Shown here: positions 9,179 to 18,580 of the stretch, one piece after another | Position numbering within the stretch: the stretch's first letter is position 1 | Layout: each line of letters begins with the position of its first letter | Origin: an uncultured Parafilimonas sp. | Lineage (GTDB): Bacteria > Bacteroidota > Bacteroidia > Chitinophagales > Chitinophagaceae | Direction of reading: 5' to 3' | Assembly: GCA_903882935.1 (NCBI GenBank) | Contig: CAIRZB010000098.1 | Location: 34,335 to 98,334 of the forward strand | DNA: 64,000 nucleotides | Translations under genes and position numbers: made by a program | Notes under the pieces: generated by a model | What the model was told of the DNA's origin: nothing | Database searches by the model: none | The model's input: only the letters and a program-made list of their open reading frames with translations

Positions 9179-11599
9179 ATGCTAAAAAACTACCTTAAAA
9201 CAGCCATCCGTAACCTGTGGAAAAACAAAGGGTTTTCCGCTATTAATATATTTGGCCTGGCAATTGGCGTAGCAACCTGCCTGGTTATATTGCTGTATGT
9301 GGTGGATGAGCTGAGTTATGATAAATACAACCTGAAAGCCGAAAACATTTACCGGATTGACGAAGAGATTAAGTTTGGCGACAACCACTACGACGGCACT
9401 GATGCCCCCGCCCTTTTGGGGCCCGTATTTGCCAAAACATTTGCGCAAATTGTACAATTTACAAGGTTTAGGCAACGCGGCGGGCTAACCATAAAAAGGG
9501 GAGGCGAAAAGTTTAGGGAAGAAAAAGCTGTTTATGCCGACTCCACCTTGTTTGACGTATTTACCCTGCCATTTATTGACGGAGACCCAAAAACGGCACT
9601 AAAAAACCCGCATTCGCTGGTAATAACGGCCTCCACCGCCCTTAAGTACTTTAGCACCACCCACGCCGTTGGCAAAATACTACTGGTTAACGACAACACC
9701 TGTAAAATAACCGGCGTTATAAACGACATACCAACCCAATCGCACTTCAACTTCGACTTTTTTGTACCGCTTTGCGAAGATGGCAACAGCAAAGGCGATA
9801 ACTGGCTTAGCAACAATTACCAAACATACATTGTACTACGCCCAAGTACAAACACTGCCAGTATTGCCGCCACTTTTAATATTGAATTGGAGAAATATGT
9901 GGCACCTATTTTAAAAAGCGTTATAAACCTCGACATTAACGACTTTAAAAAAGGCGGCGGTTTTGTAAAGGTTAGCCTTATGCCCCTTACCAAAATACAC
10001 CTGTACAGCAACAAAAAAGACGAGTTGGGCGTAAATGGCAATATTGAATACGTGTATATTTTTTCCGCCATCGCCATATTTATACTGCTGATAGCCTGCG
10101 TAAACTTTATGAACCTATCTACCGCCCGCTCCGCCAACCGCGCGAAAGAAGTTGGGGTACGCAAGGTATTAGGGTCGTTGCGCAAAAACCTAATCGGCCA
10201 GTTTTTAACTGAGTCGCTACTGATAAGCCTTATATCATTCGTATTGGCTATTGGCCTTTCATTCTTCATGTTGCGGCTATTTAACCAATTGGCGCAAAAG
10301 CAAATAAGCTGGCTGGCATTGTTTACCCCAGGCATGTTGTTTGCTATTTTGGCATTAATGGTGGTGGTAGGTTTTTTGGCAGGCAGCTACCCAGCGTTTT
10401 TCCTTTCCTCCTTCCAGCCGATTGAAGTATTGAAAGGCAGGCTGTCAAGGGGCTTCAAAGGCTCTATCCTACGCAATGCCCTGGTGGTGTTCCAATTTGC
10501 CATCTCCATCATGCTTATGGTAGGCACCGCAGTTATCTATAACCAATTAAATTACATACGCAATAAAGATATTGGCTTTAGTAAAGACCAAATATTGGTT
10601 ATACAAAATACCTACGCGCTAAACAACCAGCAAACAGCCTTTAGGAATGATATTTTGCAAATGACCGGCGTAAAAAATGCCACCTACACCGGCTATTTGC
10701 CTGTAACCGGCTGGCGTAACAACGATGCTATTTTCCCCACTACGGACCTAGACATAAAAAAAGCCATTTCTGCCCAACAATGGGAGGTGGACGAGGATTA
10801 TATAACTACCCTGCAAATGACCATGAAGCTGGGGCGGAACTTTTCAAAACAGTTCCTCTCTGACTCCAGCGCAGTTATTATCAACGAAGCGGCGGCCAAA
10901 TTTTTAGGCACCCAAAACCCAGTTAACAAAACACTTTACCGCATCGACAACATAAAAACCAAAAAGCTAATCAAGTATAATATAATAGGCGTGGTAAAAA
11001 ATTTCAATTTTACTACGCTTAAGGAGGAGGTTACCCCCTTGGCACTTTACTTGCACCAGAACTATGGCAGCATGGCCGTACGAATAAAAACGCAGGACAT
11101 ACCCAGCCTGTTAAGCCAAATTAAGGCCAAATGGCACGCCTTGGTGCCATCGCAGGCAGTTAGCTATTCTTTTATGGATGAAGATTTTAACAAGCAGTAC
11201 GAGGCCGAGCAGCGCACTGGCAACATCTCCATCACGTTTTCGGTGCTGGCTATCCTCATCGCCTGCCTGGGGCTATTTGGGTTGGTGACCTATGCGGCAG
11301 AACAGCGCATAAAGGAGATAGGCATACGCAAAGTACTTGGTGCCAACATTGCCAATATCATCAACATGCTTTCCAAAGACTTTATAAAACTAGTGTTGGC
11401 GGCCATTATCATTGCCACCCCCATTGCTTGGTGGGTTATGCACCAATGGCTGCAAGACTTTGCCTACCGTGTACAAATTTCGTGGTGGATATTCGCCATC
11501 GCCGGTTCCATGGCCCTACTAATTGCTTTGGCAACCGTTAGCCTACAGGCTGTTAAGGCAGCATTGAAAAACCCCGTAAAGAGTTTAAGAACGGAGTGA
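9179..11599 (+). CDS. ABC transporter permease, two FtsX domains (paralogue 1 of 4)
   Basis: The 806-residue membrane protein has a MacB-type periplasmic core domain after the first helix (about residues 20-250). Three helices form the first FtsX domain (about 285-430, with AKEVGVRKVLGS near 322), then comes a second periplasmic region, and the second FtsX domain spans about 680-800 (EIGIRKVLGA near 712). It ends NPVKSLRTE, the closing motif shared by all four paralogues here. Proteins of this architecture are abundant in Bacteroidota and work with a separate ATPase; none is encoded in this window. Substrate unknown. Tandem paralogues follow at 12077, 14691 and 18611. Confidence 0.9.
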   Translation: MLKNYLKTAIRNLWKNKGFSAINIFGLAIGVATCLVILLYVVDELSYDKYNLKAENIYRIDEEIKFGDNHYDGTDAPALLGPVFAKTFAQIVQFTRFRQRGGLTIKRGGEKFREEKAVYADSTLFDVFTLPFIDGDPKTALKNPHSLVITASTALKYFSTTHAVGKILLVNDNTCKITGVINDIPTQSHFNFDFFVPLCEDGNSKGDNWLSNNYQTYIVLRPSTNTASIAATFNIELEKYVAPILKSVINLDINDFKKGGGFVKVSLMPLTKIHLYSNKKDELGVNGNIEYVYIFSAIAIFILLIACVNFMNLSTARSANRAKEVGVRKVLGSLRKNLIGQFLTESLLISLISFVLAIGLSFFMLRLFNQLAQKQISWLALFTPGMLFAILALMVVVGFLAGSYPAFFLSSFQPIEVLKGRLSRGFKGSILRNALVVFQFAISIMLMVGTAVIYNQLNYIRNKDIGFSKDQILVIQNTYALNNQQTAFRNDILQMTGVKNATYTGYLPVTGWRNNDAIFPTTDLDIKKAISAQQWEVDEDYITTLQMTMKLGRNFSKQFLSDSSAVIINEAAAKFLGTQNPVNKTLYRIDNIKTKKLIKYNIIGVVKNFNFTTLKEEVTPLALYLHQNYGSMAVRIKTQDIPSLLSQIKAKWHALVPSQAVSYSFMDEDFNKQYEAEQRTGNISITFSVLAILIACLGLFGLVTYAAEQRIKEIGIRKVLGANIANIINMLSKDFIKLVLAAIIIATPIAWWVMHQWLQDFAYRVQISWWIFAIAGSMALLIALATVSLQAVKAALKNPVKSLRTE

Positions 11600-11620
11600 G
11601 GCATACCCTTTCCCTTAATC

Positions 11621-11650
11621 CCTCCCCCTTTAAGGGCAAAGAGGTGGAGG
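11621..11650. repeat. Palindromic intergenic element (CCTCC...GGAGG)
   Basis: Imperfect inverted repeat with outer arms CCTCC (11621-11625) and GGAGG (11646-11650) and an inner CCTT/AAGG pairing, 20 bases after permease gene 1. It resembles the CTCCCC/GGGGAG elements at 52995 and 53146, so it is probably a dispersed repeat. Confidence 0.5.
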
Positions 11651-11773
11651 AAAAGGACATTTATGTATTAGGAACAGAGGTTTTGTGAAATGGCCCTGTT
11701 TATTGCTGAATTCCGGATTTAGCAATAAACAGTTGGCGCTGGCGCACCATGCACCCTTACATCCGCACAACCA

Positions 11774-11851
11774 TGAAACCTGAAACCATAACCTTGCAAT
11801 CGGATTTCATATACGTACGATTTCGTACACGAAGTGTACGTTTTCGTACAC
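11774..11851. repeat. Heptamer units and a CGTACAC palindrome upstream of permease 2
   Basis: Positions 11774-11794 hold three 7-nt units (TGAAACC, TGAAACC, ATAACCT). Further on, 11824-11840 is a perfect palindrome, CGTACAC-GAA-GTGTACG. TTTCGTACAC occurs twice (11821-11830 and 11842-11851), 21 nt apart, which equals three 7-nt units. This could be an operator or another member of the 7-nt-period family. The rest of 11600-12076 contains no gene that I can support. Confidence 0.6.
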
Positions 11852-12076
11852 CTCAATTAAGTGCTTTTACCTAACCCCTTTATTCACAATGCCTTCTGTG
11901 GTTGGCATACCCGTTGAAAGGTTAATTGGGCATATTATGCCTGATACAAAACAACTGTGCCCAAGAAGCTATCGGTATTTGGGCGCAGGGAAAGTATCAA
12001 CAGCAGAATTACCGCCTTGGCAGTAACCTTTAATAGCAAAAACAAGTATTGGGTTTGATAAACCAAAAAAACTTTT

Positions 12077-14449
12077 ATGATAAAAAATTACTTACTGGTT
12101 GCATTTAGAAATCTACGCAAAAACAAAACATTCTCGTTCATTAATATTTCCGGGCTGTCACTCGGTATAGCCTGTAGCTTACTAATCATGTTGTGGGTAA
12201 CGGATGAACGCAATATGGATAAATTTAATAAGGACGGCGACAGGATATACAGTATTTACGAGCGGCAGTATTACGATAATAAAATTGATGCATTCCACTC
12301 AACCCCTGGTGTGCTGCCCGAGGAAATTAAAAGGGTGATGCCCCAAGTGCAATACTCCAGCGGCTTTGCGTGGAACGAGGACAATACCTTTCAGGTTGGC
12401 AACAAGATAATGAAGGAAAAAGGTAACCACGCCAGTGCTGATTTTTTCAAAATATTCAGTTATACGCTGTTGCAGGGCAACGCCGCCACAGCACTCAACA
12501 CACCGGCTACGATAGCCATTTCCCGTAAAATGGCCAACGATTTTTTTGGCAGCCCCCAGGCGGCCATCAGCAAAACAGTACGGTTCGACAACCGGAAAAA
12601 CTTTACCGTTAGCGCTGTTTTTGAAAACCCCGGCGAAAACATGTCGGCCAAGTTTGACTACATTATCAATTGGCAGGCGTTTTTTGAAGACAATGAGTGG
12701 GCAAAGGAATGGGGTAACAATGGCCCCCAAACACTAATAACATTGAAAGCAGGCACCAACCCTGTTGACTTTGAAAAAAGCATCACCAAATTTTTGGATA
12801 AATACAATAAAGAACAAGGCAAAGGCTTTCATATTGAGCTTGGCATGCAGCGCTTTGACGACCAGTACCTACACTCGCATTTTGATGCCCAGGGTAAGTT
12901 AGACGGCGGCCGAATTGAATATGTAAACCTGTTTAGCTTGGTGGCAGTATTTATACTGTTGATTGCCTGTATTAATTTTATGAACCTAACTACTGCCCGC
13001 TCGGTTAAGCGGGGTAAGGAAATTGGCATACGTAAAGTGGTTGGTGCTGTGCGCTTTGCTTTAATACGCCAGTTTATTGGCGAAGCAATACTGCTAACGT
13101 TTTTGTCTGTTTTAGTGGCACTGCTGTTGGTAATTATACTATTGCCCTTGTTTAACGGGCTAACACAAAAACAAATTTCTTTTCCTTTTGGTAACCCCAT
13201 TTTTTGGGCCGCCATAGTGGGGTTAACCTTTTTAACAGGGCTGCTTGCAGGCAGCTACCCAGCCCTGTTTCTATCGTCATTCAACCCCATTGTAGTGCTA
13301 AAAGGGCTGCCCAAATTTAGTTCGGGCGTGGTGTGGTTCCGTAAGGGCTTGGTTATATTTCAATTTGTGCTGTCTATTGTACTTATCATCAGCACAATAG
13401 TGGTATCCAAACAAATAAATTATATACAAACAAAAAACTTGGGCTACGACAGGGAGAACCTTATTTATGTTCCCTTGGAAGGCGACCTGCCAAAGCAATA
13501 CACACTATTAAAACAACAGGCACTCAATAGCCCCGGTATAAAAAGCATCACCCGCATTTCGCAAACGCCCACCCAAATACAAAACGGCACCTATGGCGTT
13601 GACTGGGATGGCAAGGATGCCAATTCAAAGCCGATGTTTACCAATGCTTCCGTTGGATACGATTTTATTAAAACAATGAATATACAGCTGCTGCAGGGGC
13701 GCGATTTTTCGAAGGACTTCCCCACCGATTCTGTTGGTTACATTTTAAACGAGCAGGCGTTGGCCAAAGTGGGGTACAAAAACCCTTTGGGCAGGCGCAT
13801 AAAATTTTGGGGCAAAAACGGCACCATCGTGGGTACCGTGAAGGACTTCCATTTTAACTCCCTAAAGGTGCCTGTTAATGCATTAATTATGCGCCTCGGG
13901 GAGACCGACGGGTATGGTAGCATGCTTATAAAAACACAGCCCGGCAAAACAAAGGAAGCGCTGGCAAGTATTGAGGCTTTGTGCCACCGCTTAAACCCAA
14001 AATTCCCTTTTACTTACCAGTTTTCTGATGAGGAATATAAGAAGCTGTATACCGATGAACAAATGGTGGGTACGCTGGCAAACTGTTTCGCATTCCTTGC
14101 CATATTTATATCCTGCTTAGGTTTATTGGGGCTGGCTATGTTTACGGCTGAGCAACGCAAGAAAGAAATCGGTATCCGCAAGGTACTTGGTGCCAGCACA
14201 GGGTCGCTGTTTAACCTTTTGTCAAAAGAATTTTTAACGCTGGTGATAACCGGTTTTGTAATAGCATCGCCGCTGGCGTGGTACAGTATGAGCAAATGGC
14301 TGCAGGAATACACCTACCGTACTAGTTTAAGTTGGTGGATGTTTGTGGTAGCGGGGCTTACGGCTGTGTTAATAACGCTGCTTACCGTAAGCTTCCAAGC
14401 AGGCAAGGCGGCGTTAATGAACCCAGTGAAGAGCTTGAGGACGGAATAG
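12077..14449 (+). CDS. ABC transporter permease, two FtsX domains (paralogue 2 of 4)
   Basis: The 790-residue product has the same plan as its neighbours: an N-terminal helix, a MacB-like periplasmic domain, a first FtsX helix block with GKEIGIRKVVGA near residue 318, a second periplasmic domain, a second FtsX block with KKEIGIRKVLGA near 700, and the ending NPVKSLRTE. The proteins are clearly paralogous but diverged, so the duplications are old. Likely a mechanotransmission- or export-type permease partnered by an ATPase encoded elsewhere. It starts 477 bases after gene 1, and its stop codon is followed within 4 bases by heptamer repeats. Confidence 0.9.
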   Translation: MIKNYLLVAFRNLRKNKTFSFINISGLSLGIACSLLIMLWVTDERNMDKFNKDGDRIYSIYERQYYDNKIDAFHSTPGVLPEEIKRVMPQVQYSSGFAWNEDNTFQVGNKIMKEKGNHASADFFKIFSYTLLQGNAATALNTPATIAISRKMANDFFGSPQAAISKTVRFDNRKNFTVSAVFENPGENMSAKFDYIINWQAFFEDNEWAKEWGNNGPQTLITLKAGTNPVDFEKSITKFLDKYNKEQGKGFHIELGMQRFDDQYLHSHFDAQGKLDGGRIEYVNLFSLVAVFILLIACINFMNLTTARSVKRGKEIGIRKVVGAVRFALIRQFIGEAILLTFLSVLVALLLVIILLPLFNGLTQKQISFPFGNPIFWAAIVGLTFLTGLLAGSYPALFLSSFNPIVVLKGLPKFSSGVVWFRKGLVIFQFVLSIVLIISTIVVSKQINYIQTKNLGYDRENLIYVPLEGDLPKQYTLLKQQALNSPGIKSITRISQTPTQIQNGTYGVDWDGKDANSKPMFTNASVGYDFIKTMNIQLLQGRDFSKDFPTDSVGYILNEQALAKVGYKNPLGRRIKFWGKNGTIVGTVKDFHFNSLKVPVNALIMRLGETDGYGSMLIKTQPGKTKEALASIEALCHRLNPKFPFTYQFSDEEYKKLYTDEQMVGTLANCFAFLAIFISCLGLLGLAMFTAEQRKKEIGIRKVLGASTGSLFNLLSKEFLTLVITGFVIASPLAWYSMSKWLQEYTYRTSLSWWMFVVAGLTAVLITLLTVSFQAGKAALMNPVKSLRTE

Positions 14450-14453
14450 GGGA

Positions 14454-14481
14454 GGTGAATCGTGAATCGGCAAACGTGAAT
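14454..14481. repeat. Short heptamer array after permease 2
   Basis: Four 7-nt units (GGTGAAT, CGTGAAT, CGGCAAA, CGTGAAT), beginning 4 bases after the stop codon. They are the same units that build the long arrays at 22249-23234. Confidence 0.8.
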
Positions 14482-14496
14482 GATGTTTTATGGATG

Positions 14497-14607
14497 GAAC
14501 GCAGATTTTCAGGATTGAAAGGGATGCAAGCGATTTATTGTACAATTTCAATTACGCCCTCGCACCCTTATCTGCGGTAATCCCTAAAATCCATTCAATC
14601 TGCGTTC
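14497..14607. repeat. Inverted repeat with GAACGCAGATT arms
   Basis: Arms GAACGCAGATT (14497-14507) and AATCTGCGTTC (14597-14607) are perfect complements about 90 bases apart, with partial pairing continuing inward. A related element lies at 18482-18566 in front of permease 4, so the intergenic DNA seems to have been duplicated together with the genes. Confidence 0.7.
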
Positions 14608-14667
14608 AACAATTGGCGTACACATCGGCACAACTATAATCTATCCCGAAGGTATCCCTTTGGGCAA

Positions 14668-14688
14668 ACTGAAAACTATAAACTGAGG
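14668..14688 (+). repeat. Heptamers directly before permease 3 start codon
   Basis: Three 7-nt units (ACTGAAA, ACTATAA, ACTGAGG), followed by AT and the ATG. The same kind of run with the same spacing precedes permease 4, at 18581-18608. Confidence 0.7.
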
Positions 14689-14690
14689 AT

Positions 14691-17054
14691 ATGTTAAAAA
14701 ACTATTTTAAAGTTGCCTTGCGCAGTATGATGCGCCGCAAAGGATTTTCACTGCTGAACATAAGTGGGCTTGCTATTGGCATGGCCAGTGCCATGCTTAT
14801 TTTGTTATGGGTGCAGAATGAAGTAGGCTACGACCGCTTTTACCCTAATGCCAACAGGCTGTACGTGGCATGGAACCGCGATAAATGGGGCGATGTATTA
14901 ACTTGCTGGAGTACCACCCCAAAAGTGTTTGGCCCAGCCTTAAAGCATGAGTTTCCAGAAGTGGAAAAGGAAACGCGCGTTAATTGGAACCAAAACTTAT
15001 TGTTTACCGTGGGTGAAAAACGCATTACCGTGCAGGGTACCATGGTTGACCCCGACTTTCTCACCATGTTTAGCTTACCCATGGCAAACGGAGACGTAAA
15101 TACGGCGCTAAATGGCCCAAGTTCTGTGGTACTTTCGCAAAAAATGGCGATTAGGCTGTTTGGCAGCGAAAACAATGCCCCCGGCAAAGTGGTAAAAATT
15201 GACAACAAGTATAATTTTACCGTAAGCGCCGTAATGAAGGATTTGCCTAACAACACCAATTTTCGTTTTGATTTTTTGCTGCCCTGGTCATACATGCGCT
15301 TAACAAATAATGATGACAGCACTTGGGGCAACAACAGCACCCGCAACTATATACTGCTAAAACAAAATACAAACATTGACAATGTAAATGCCAAAATACA
15401 AAACTTCTCTATAAAGCACCAAGGGCAAGGTGCCACAACCCAAAATTTCCTATACCCTTTAAGCAAGATGCGTTTATACTCCGAATTTAAAAATGGCATA
15501 CCCGTTGGCGGCCGCATTAATATTGTGCGGGTGTTTACTATTATCGCTATTTTTATTTTACTGATTGCCTGTATAAACTTTATGAACCTATCCACCGCGC
15601 GCAGTGAAAAACGCGCCAAGGAAGTTGGCATACGCAAAGTGGCGGGTGCGCTTAAACAAGGCCTTATAGGCCAGTTTTTGGCAGAATCCATCCTTATTTC
15701 GTTTATTGCCGGGCTGGTGGCATTGGGTGTGGTGCAGCTTAGCCTGCATGGCTTCAACAACCTAACAAGAAAGGAGCTTTTTATTAATTATGGCTCGGTG
15801 TATTTCTGGCTAGCATTCGTCGCCTTTATAACATTCACGGGCGTTCTGGCGGGCAGTTACCCAGCGTTTTTTCTATCATCCTTTAAGCCCGTAGCTGTGC
15901 TTAAAGGCACATTTAAAAAAGCACACGCCTTGGTTACGCCGCGCAAAATTTTAGTGGTATTGCAATTTACGTTTGCCATTGCACTTATCATTTGTACCAT
16001 CATCATTGAACAGCAATTAAAATATGGGCAAGACAGGGAAAACGGATACGACAAAAACAACCTGGTATATGTGTTTATGACGGGTGATGTGGAAAAAAAA
16101 TATACAACGATAAAAGAAGAACTTTTGCAAAAAGGCATTGCCACATCCATTAGCAAAACAAGCTCGCCCATTACAGAATCGTGGAGCAACACCTGGGGCA
16201 TCGGCTGGCAGGGTAAGGCCGCCAACGACAAAACAATCATCAACCTGTTTTGCAGCGATGGCAATTTAGTACCCACCGCAGGCATGAAAATAATTGACGG
16301 CCGTGACATTGACCTAAAAAAATATCCCGGCGATTCTTTGTCGGCCGTAATTAACGAAACAACAGCAAAAATTATGAAATTTAAGCACCCCATAGGCCAG
16401 GTGCTTAACAACGACACCAATTATACGGTAGTGGGCGTGGTGAAGGATTTTATCATGGAATCGCCATACGAGCCCATCAGGCCCATCGTTATTTTTGGCC
16501 CGCACATACAGTTTTTCAACACCATCCATATTAAGTTAAACAACCAAAAGACCACCGCACAAAACCTTGCGGATATGGAAAAAATATTTAAACAATATAA
16601 CCCTCAGTACCCTTTTGACTACCATTTTGCCGATGACGAATATGCCCACAAATTTGAGGAAGAAAAACTTACCGGCACCTTGGCAGCCTTGTTTGGGGGC
16701 CTCACAGTTTTTATCGCCTGTTTGGGCCTGTTTGGCCTGGCTTCGTATATGGCCGAGAACCGGATAAAAGAAATAGGTGTACGCAAAGTGTTAGGGGCCT
16801 CCGTGGGCAGCATTGCCACCCTACTATCCAAAGACTTTATAAAACTGGTTACCATAGCCATTGTGCTGGCAACGCCGGTGGCTTGGTGGCTTATGGACAA
16901 ATGGCTGAAAGGCTACGAGTACCATACCGGCATTAGTTGGGTGGTGTTTGCCGCATCCGGCATATTGGCCGTTGCCATTGCTATTTGCACGGTTAGCTTC
17001 CAGGCCATTAAAGCGGCTGTGGCTAACCCAGTGACGAGTTTGCGGACGGAATGA
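14691..17054 (+). CDS. ABC transporter permease, two FtsX domains (paralogue 3 of 4)
   Basis: The 787-residue product has the same domain order as the other three: an N-terminal helix with a MacB-like periplasmic domain, a first FtsX block (AKEVGIRKVAGA near residue 317), a second periplasmic domain, a second FtsX block (IKEIGVRKVLGA near 695), and the end NPVTSLRTE. Its leader contains ACTGAAA-type heptamers running up to the ATG. Four CGTGAAT-type heptamers follow the stop codon, and then comes the IS3-family insertion. Function inferred from the family only: an inner-membrane component of an ABC system with an unknown substrate. Confidence 0.9.
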   Translation: MLKNYFKVALRSMMRRKGFSLLNISGLAIGMASAMLILLWVQNEVGYDRFYPNANRLYVAWNRDKWGDVLTCWSTTPKVFGPALKHEFPEVEKETRVNWNQNLLFTVGEKRITVQGTMVDPDFLTMFSLPMANGDVNTALNGPSSVVLSQKMAIRLFGSENNAPGKVVKIDNKYNFTVSAVMKDLPNNTNFRFDFLLPWSYMRLTNNDDSTWGNNSTRNYILLKQNTNIDNVNAKIQNFSIKHQGQGATTQNFLYPLSKMRLYSEFKNGIPVGGRINIVRVFTIIAIFILLIACINFMNLSTARSEKRAKEVGIRKVAGALKQGLIGQFLAESILISFIAGLVALGVVQLSLHGFNNLTRKELFINYGSVYFWLAFVAFITFTGVLAGSYPAFFLSSFKPVAVLKGTFKKAHALVTPRKILVVLQFTFAIALIICTIIIEQQLKYGQDRENGYDKNNLVYVFMTGDVEKKYTTIKEELLQKGIATSISKTSSPITESWSNTWGIGWQGKAANDKTIINLFCSDGNLVPTAGMKIIDGRDIDLKKYPGDSLSAVINETTAKIMKFKHPIGQVLNNDTNYTVVGVVKDFIMESPYEPIRPIVIFGPHIQFFNTIHIKLNNQKTTAQNLADMEKIFKQYNPQYPFDYHFADDEYAHKFEEEKLTGTLAALFGGLTVFIACLGLFGLASYMAENRIKEIGVRKVLGASVGSIATLLSKDFIKLVTIAIVLATPVAWWLMDKWLKGYEYHTGISWVVFAASGILAVAIAICTVSFQAIKAAVANPVTSLRTE

Positions 17055-17058
17055 CCTA

Positions 17059-17086
17059 CGTGAATCGTGAAACGTCAATCGTGAAT
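17059..17086. repeat. Short heptamer array after permease 3
   Basis: Four 7-nt units (CGTGAAT, CGTGAAA, CGTCAAT, CGTGAAT) ending one base before the 3-bp target duplication of the IS element. Confidence 0.8.
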
Positions 17087-17119
17087 CTTTGTGTGTGCCT
17101 AAAATAGGTTGACAAAAAA

Positions 17120-17383
17120 ATGTCACTTATGAGGCATGAAAGTAAGAAAAAGTTCGAAGTCCGTGAGCGCCGTGTATTCTCTGAGGAGTTGAAGAAAAAG
17201 GTGGTGAAAGACTTGGTGGGCAAGCGTACGACTGTGACGAAGTTGATGGCCGAACACCAAGTCAGCGCGCAGACAGTCTACCGTTGGCTGTACAAGTATT
17301 CCCCGTATCATGAGCAAAAGTGTACTTTAGTAGTACAGATGAAAAGCGAGGAAGCCAAGAACCAAGATTTGCAGGCCGGATAG
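17120..17383 (+). CDS. IS3 orfA, helix-turn-helix part
   Basis: The 87-residue product contains the transposase-type helix-turn-helix (about residues 15-55: VFSEELKKKVVKDLVG ... AQTVYRWLYKY), which binds the terminal repeats of the element. In related IS3 elements orfA continues into a leucine zipper, but here the frame closes at 17383 and the zipper (RIAELERAVGKKQLEI) lies in the frame one base back. The change corresponds to a single missing base or a -1 ribosomal shift somewhere in 17320-17383; GAAAAGC at 17341-17347 is the only mildly slippery site I see. Either this copy is mutated or it uses frameshifting. Confidence 0.75.
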   Translation: MSLMRHESKKKFEVRERRVFSEELKKKVVKDLVGKRTTVTKLMAEHQVSAQTVYRWLYKYSPYHEQKCTLVVQMKSEEAKNQDLQAG

Positions 17384-17547
17384 CTGAACTTGAGCGGGCC
17401 GTGGGCAAAAAGCAGCTTGAGATAGATTTTTTGAACAGGCTTTTAGAGGTGGGTAGCTCGGAGTTGGGGTTTGACCTAAAAAAAAATTTCAGCACGCCAC
17501 CGTCGAATGGTACAGGTTCCACAAGCAAAAACACGGGTACAAAATGA
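17320..17547 (+). CDS. IS3 orfA, leucine-zipper part
   Basis: This frame carries the coiled-coil/leucine-zipper half of orfA (RIAELERAVGKKQLEIDFLN at about residues 20-39) and the linker ending in a Ser/Thr/Gly/Asn-rich tail typical of this IS3 subgroup. Its TGA stop overlaps the ATG of orfB as ATGA (17544-17547), the usual translational coupling. An independent start at 17320 is unlikely to be real; it is best read as the displaced 3' half of orfA. If the break with the first half is a true frameshift mutation, the element may no longer transpose on its own. Confidence 0.7.
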   Translation: MYFSSTDEKRGSQEPRFAGRIAELERAVGKKQLEIDFLNRLLEVGSSELGFDLKKNFSTPPSNGTGSTSKNTGTK

Positions 17548-18440
17548 ACGATGTTTTTGCGTTGTGCGGCATAAGCCGGCAGGCGCACCACCAATCTGTG
17601 CAGAGGCATGTAGAGGAAGGGCAGAATGCGGAGTTGTATGTGCGGATGATGGAACAGGTAAGGGAGATACACCCGGGCATGGGCATACGCACTATGTACG
17701 AGATGCTCAGGCCGGAAGGCATAGGCAGGGATGCATTTGTGGCACTGGGCCTGCAGGAGGGCTTCAGGCTGAAGAGTATTGAGAAGAGCACGAGGACTAC
17801 CTACAGCATCAAGTCCAGCCGTTACGGCAACTTGCTGGGCGGCATGGGGTTTACAGGTATAAACCAGGTGTGGAGCAGCGACATCACTTACCTGTACTGC
17901 CTGGACCAGTTCTTTTACATAGTATTGATAATGGATGTTTACTCAAGGAGGGTCGTGGGTTACAGCCTTGCCGGTAATATGAGGGCAGAAAACAACCTTT
18001 CTGCCCTCAGGATGGCATTGGCATTGAGGGGTGTGGGCAATTACAACGGAAGCCTCATACACCACTCTGACAAAGGCACCCAGTATGCAGCCAATGACTA
18101 CACAGACCTGCTTGGGGACTATGGGATACGCATAAGCATGTGCGACGAAGTGTATGAGAACACACACATAGAAAGGCTTAACGACACTATCAAAAACCAA
18201 TATCTCAACAGGATGGAGATCAACAACAGGCAGCAGCTTGAAAAAAAGCTGCATGCAGCCATAAAGGCTTATAACGAGGAGAGGCCGCCCCAGAGCATAA
18301 ACAAGAATACGCCTGTTGAATATGAAAAACACTTGTTGGGGATCGAAACAGACAAACGCAACAAAATGACAATATACACCATCAAAAATGATGAAAGGAT
18401 ATCGCAGCCAACGCAGTTAAATTTGTTTGATATTAATTAA
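17544..18440 (+). CDS. IS3-family transposase orfB (DDE integrase core)
   Basis: The 298-residue rve-type integrase has an N-terminal HTH_21-like region (HPGMGIRTMYEML) and a catalytic core with the DDE triad at D113 (WSSDITYL), D176 (HHSDKGTQY) and E210 (THIERLNDTIKNQYL). It catalyses strand transfer of the IS ends. The start overlaps the orfA stop (ATGA). The frame is complete, with no internal stop, and it ends 31 bases inside the right terminal repeat boundary, as expected for IS3 elements. Confidence 0.93.
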   Translation: MNDVFALCGISRQAHHQSVQRHVEEGQNAELYVRMMEQVREIHPGMGIRTMYEMLRPEGIGRDAFVALGLQEGFRLKSIEKSTRTTYSIKSSRYGNLLGGMGFTGINQVWSSDITYLYCLDQFFYIVLIMDVYSRRVVGYSLAGNMRAENNLSALRMALALRGVGNYNGSLIHHSDKGTQYAANDYTDLLGDYGIRISMCDEVYENTHIERLNDTIKNQYLNRMEINNRQQLEKKLHAAIKAYNEERPPQSINKNTPVEYEKHLLGIETDKRNKMTIYTIKNDERISQPTQLNLFDIN

Positions 18441-18481
18441 AAAACATGTCAACCTATTTTAGGCACACACACTTGTTGATG

Positions 18482-18566
18482 GAACGCAGATTGTTAGGAT
18501 GGCCTGGATGAATGAGATTTTCTTATTTATCTGCAATTATCTTGAAAACCCTAACAATCTGCGTTC
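18482..18566. repeat. Perfect 17-bp inverted repeat before permease 4
   Basis: Arm 18482-18498 (GAACGCAGATTGTTAGG) pairs perfectly with 18550-18566, leaving a 51-base loop. It is related to the 14497-14607 element in front of permease 3. Confidence 0.8.
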
Positions 18567-18580
18567 TATCATCCGCACAA

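Larger units (their letters stand above)
17090..18471 (+). mobile_element. IS3-family insertion sequence, 1382 bp
   Basis: The element is bounded by perfect 25-bp terminal inverted repeats (17090-17114 and 18447-18471) beginning TGTGTGTGCCTAAAATAGG. It is flanked by a 3-bp direct repeat CTT (17087-17089 and 18472-18474), a target duplication of the size usual for IS3. It carries orfA pieces and a DDE transposase orfB. Both ends are intact, so this is a recent or well-preserved insertion. It sits in the intergenic cassette between ABC permeases 3 and 4, immediately beside a heptamer array. Confidence 0.93.
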
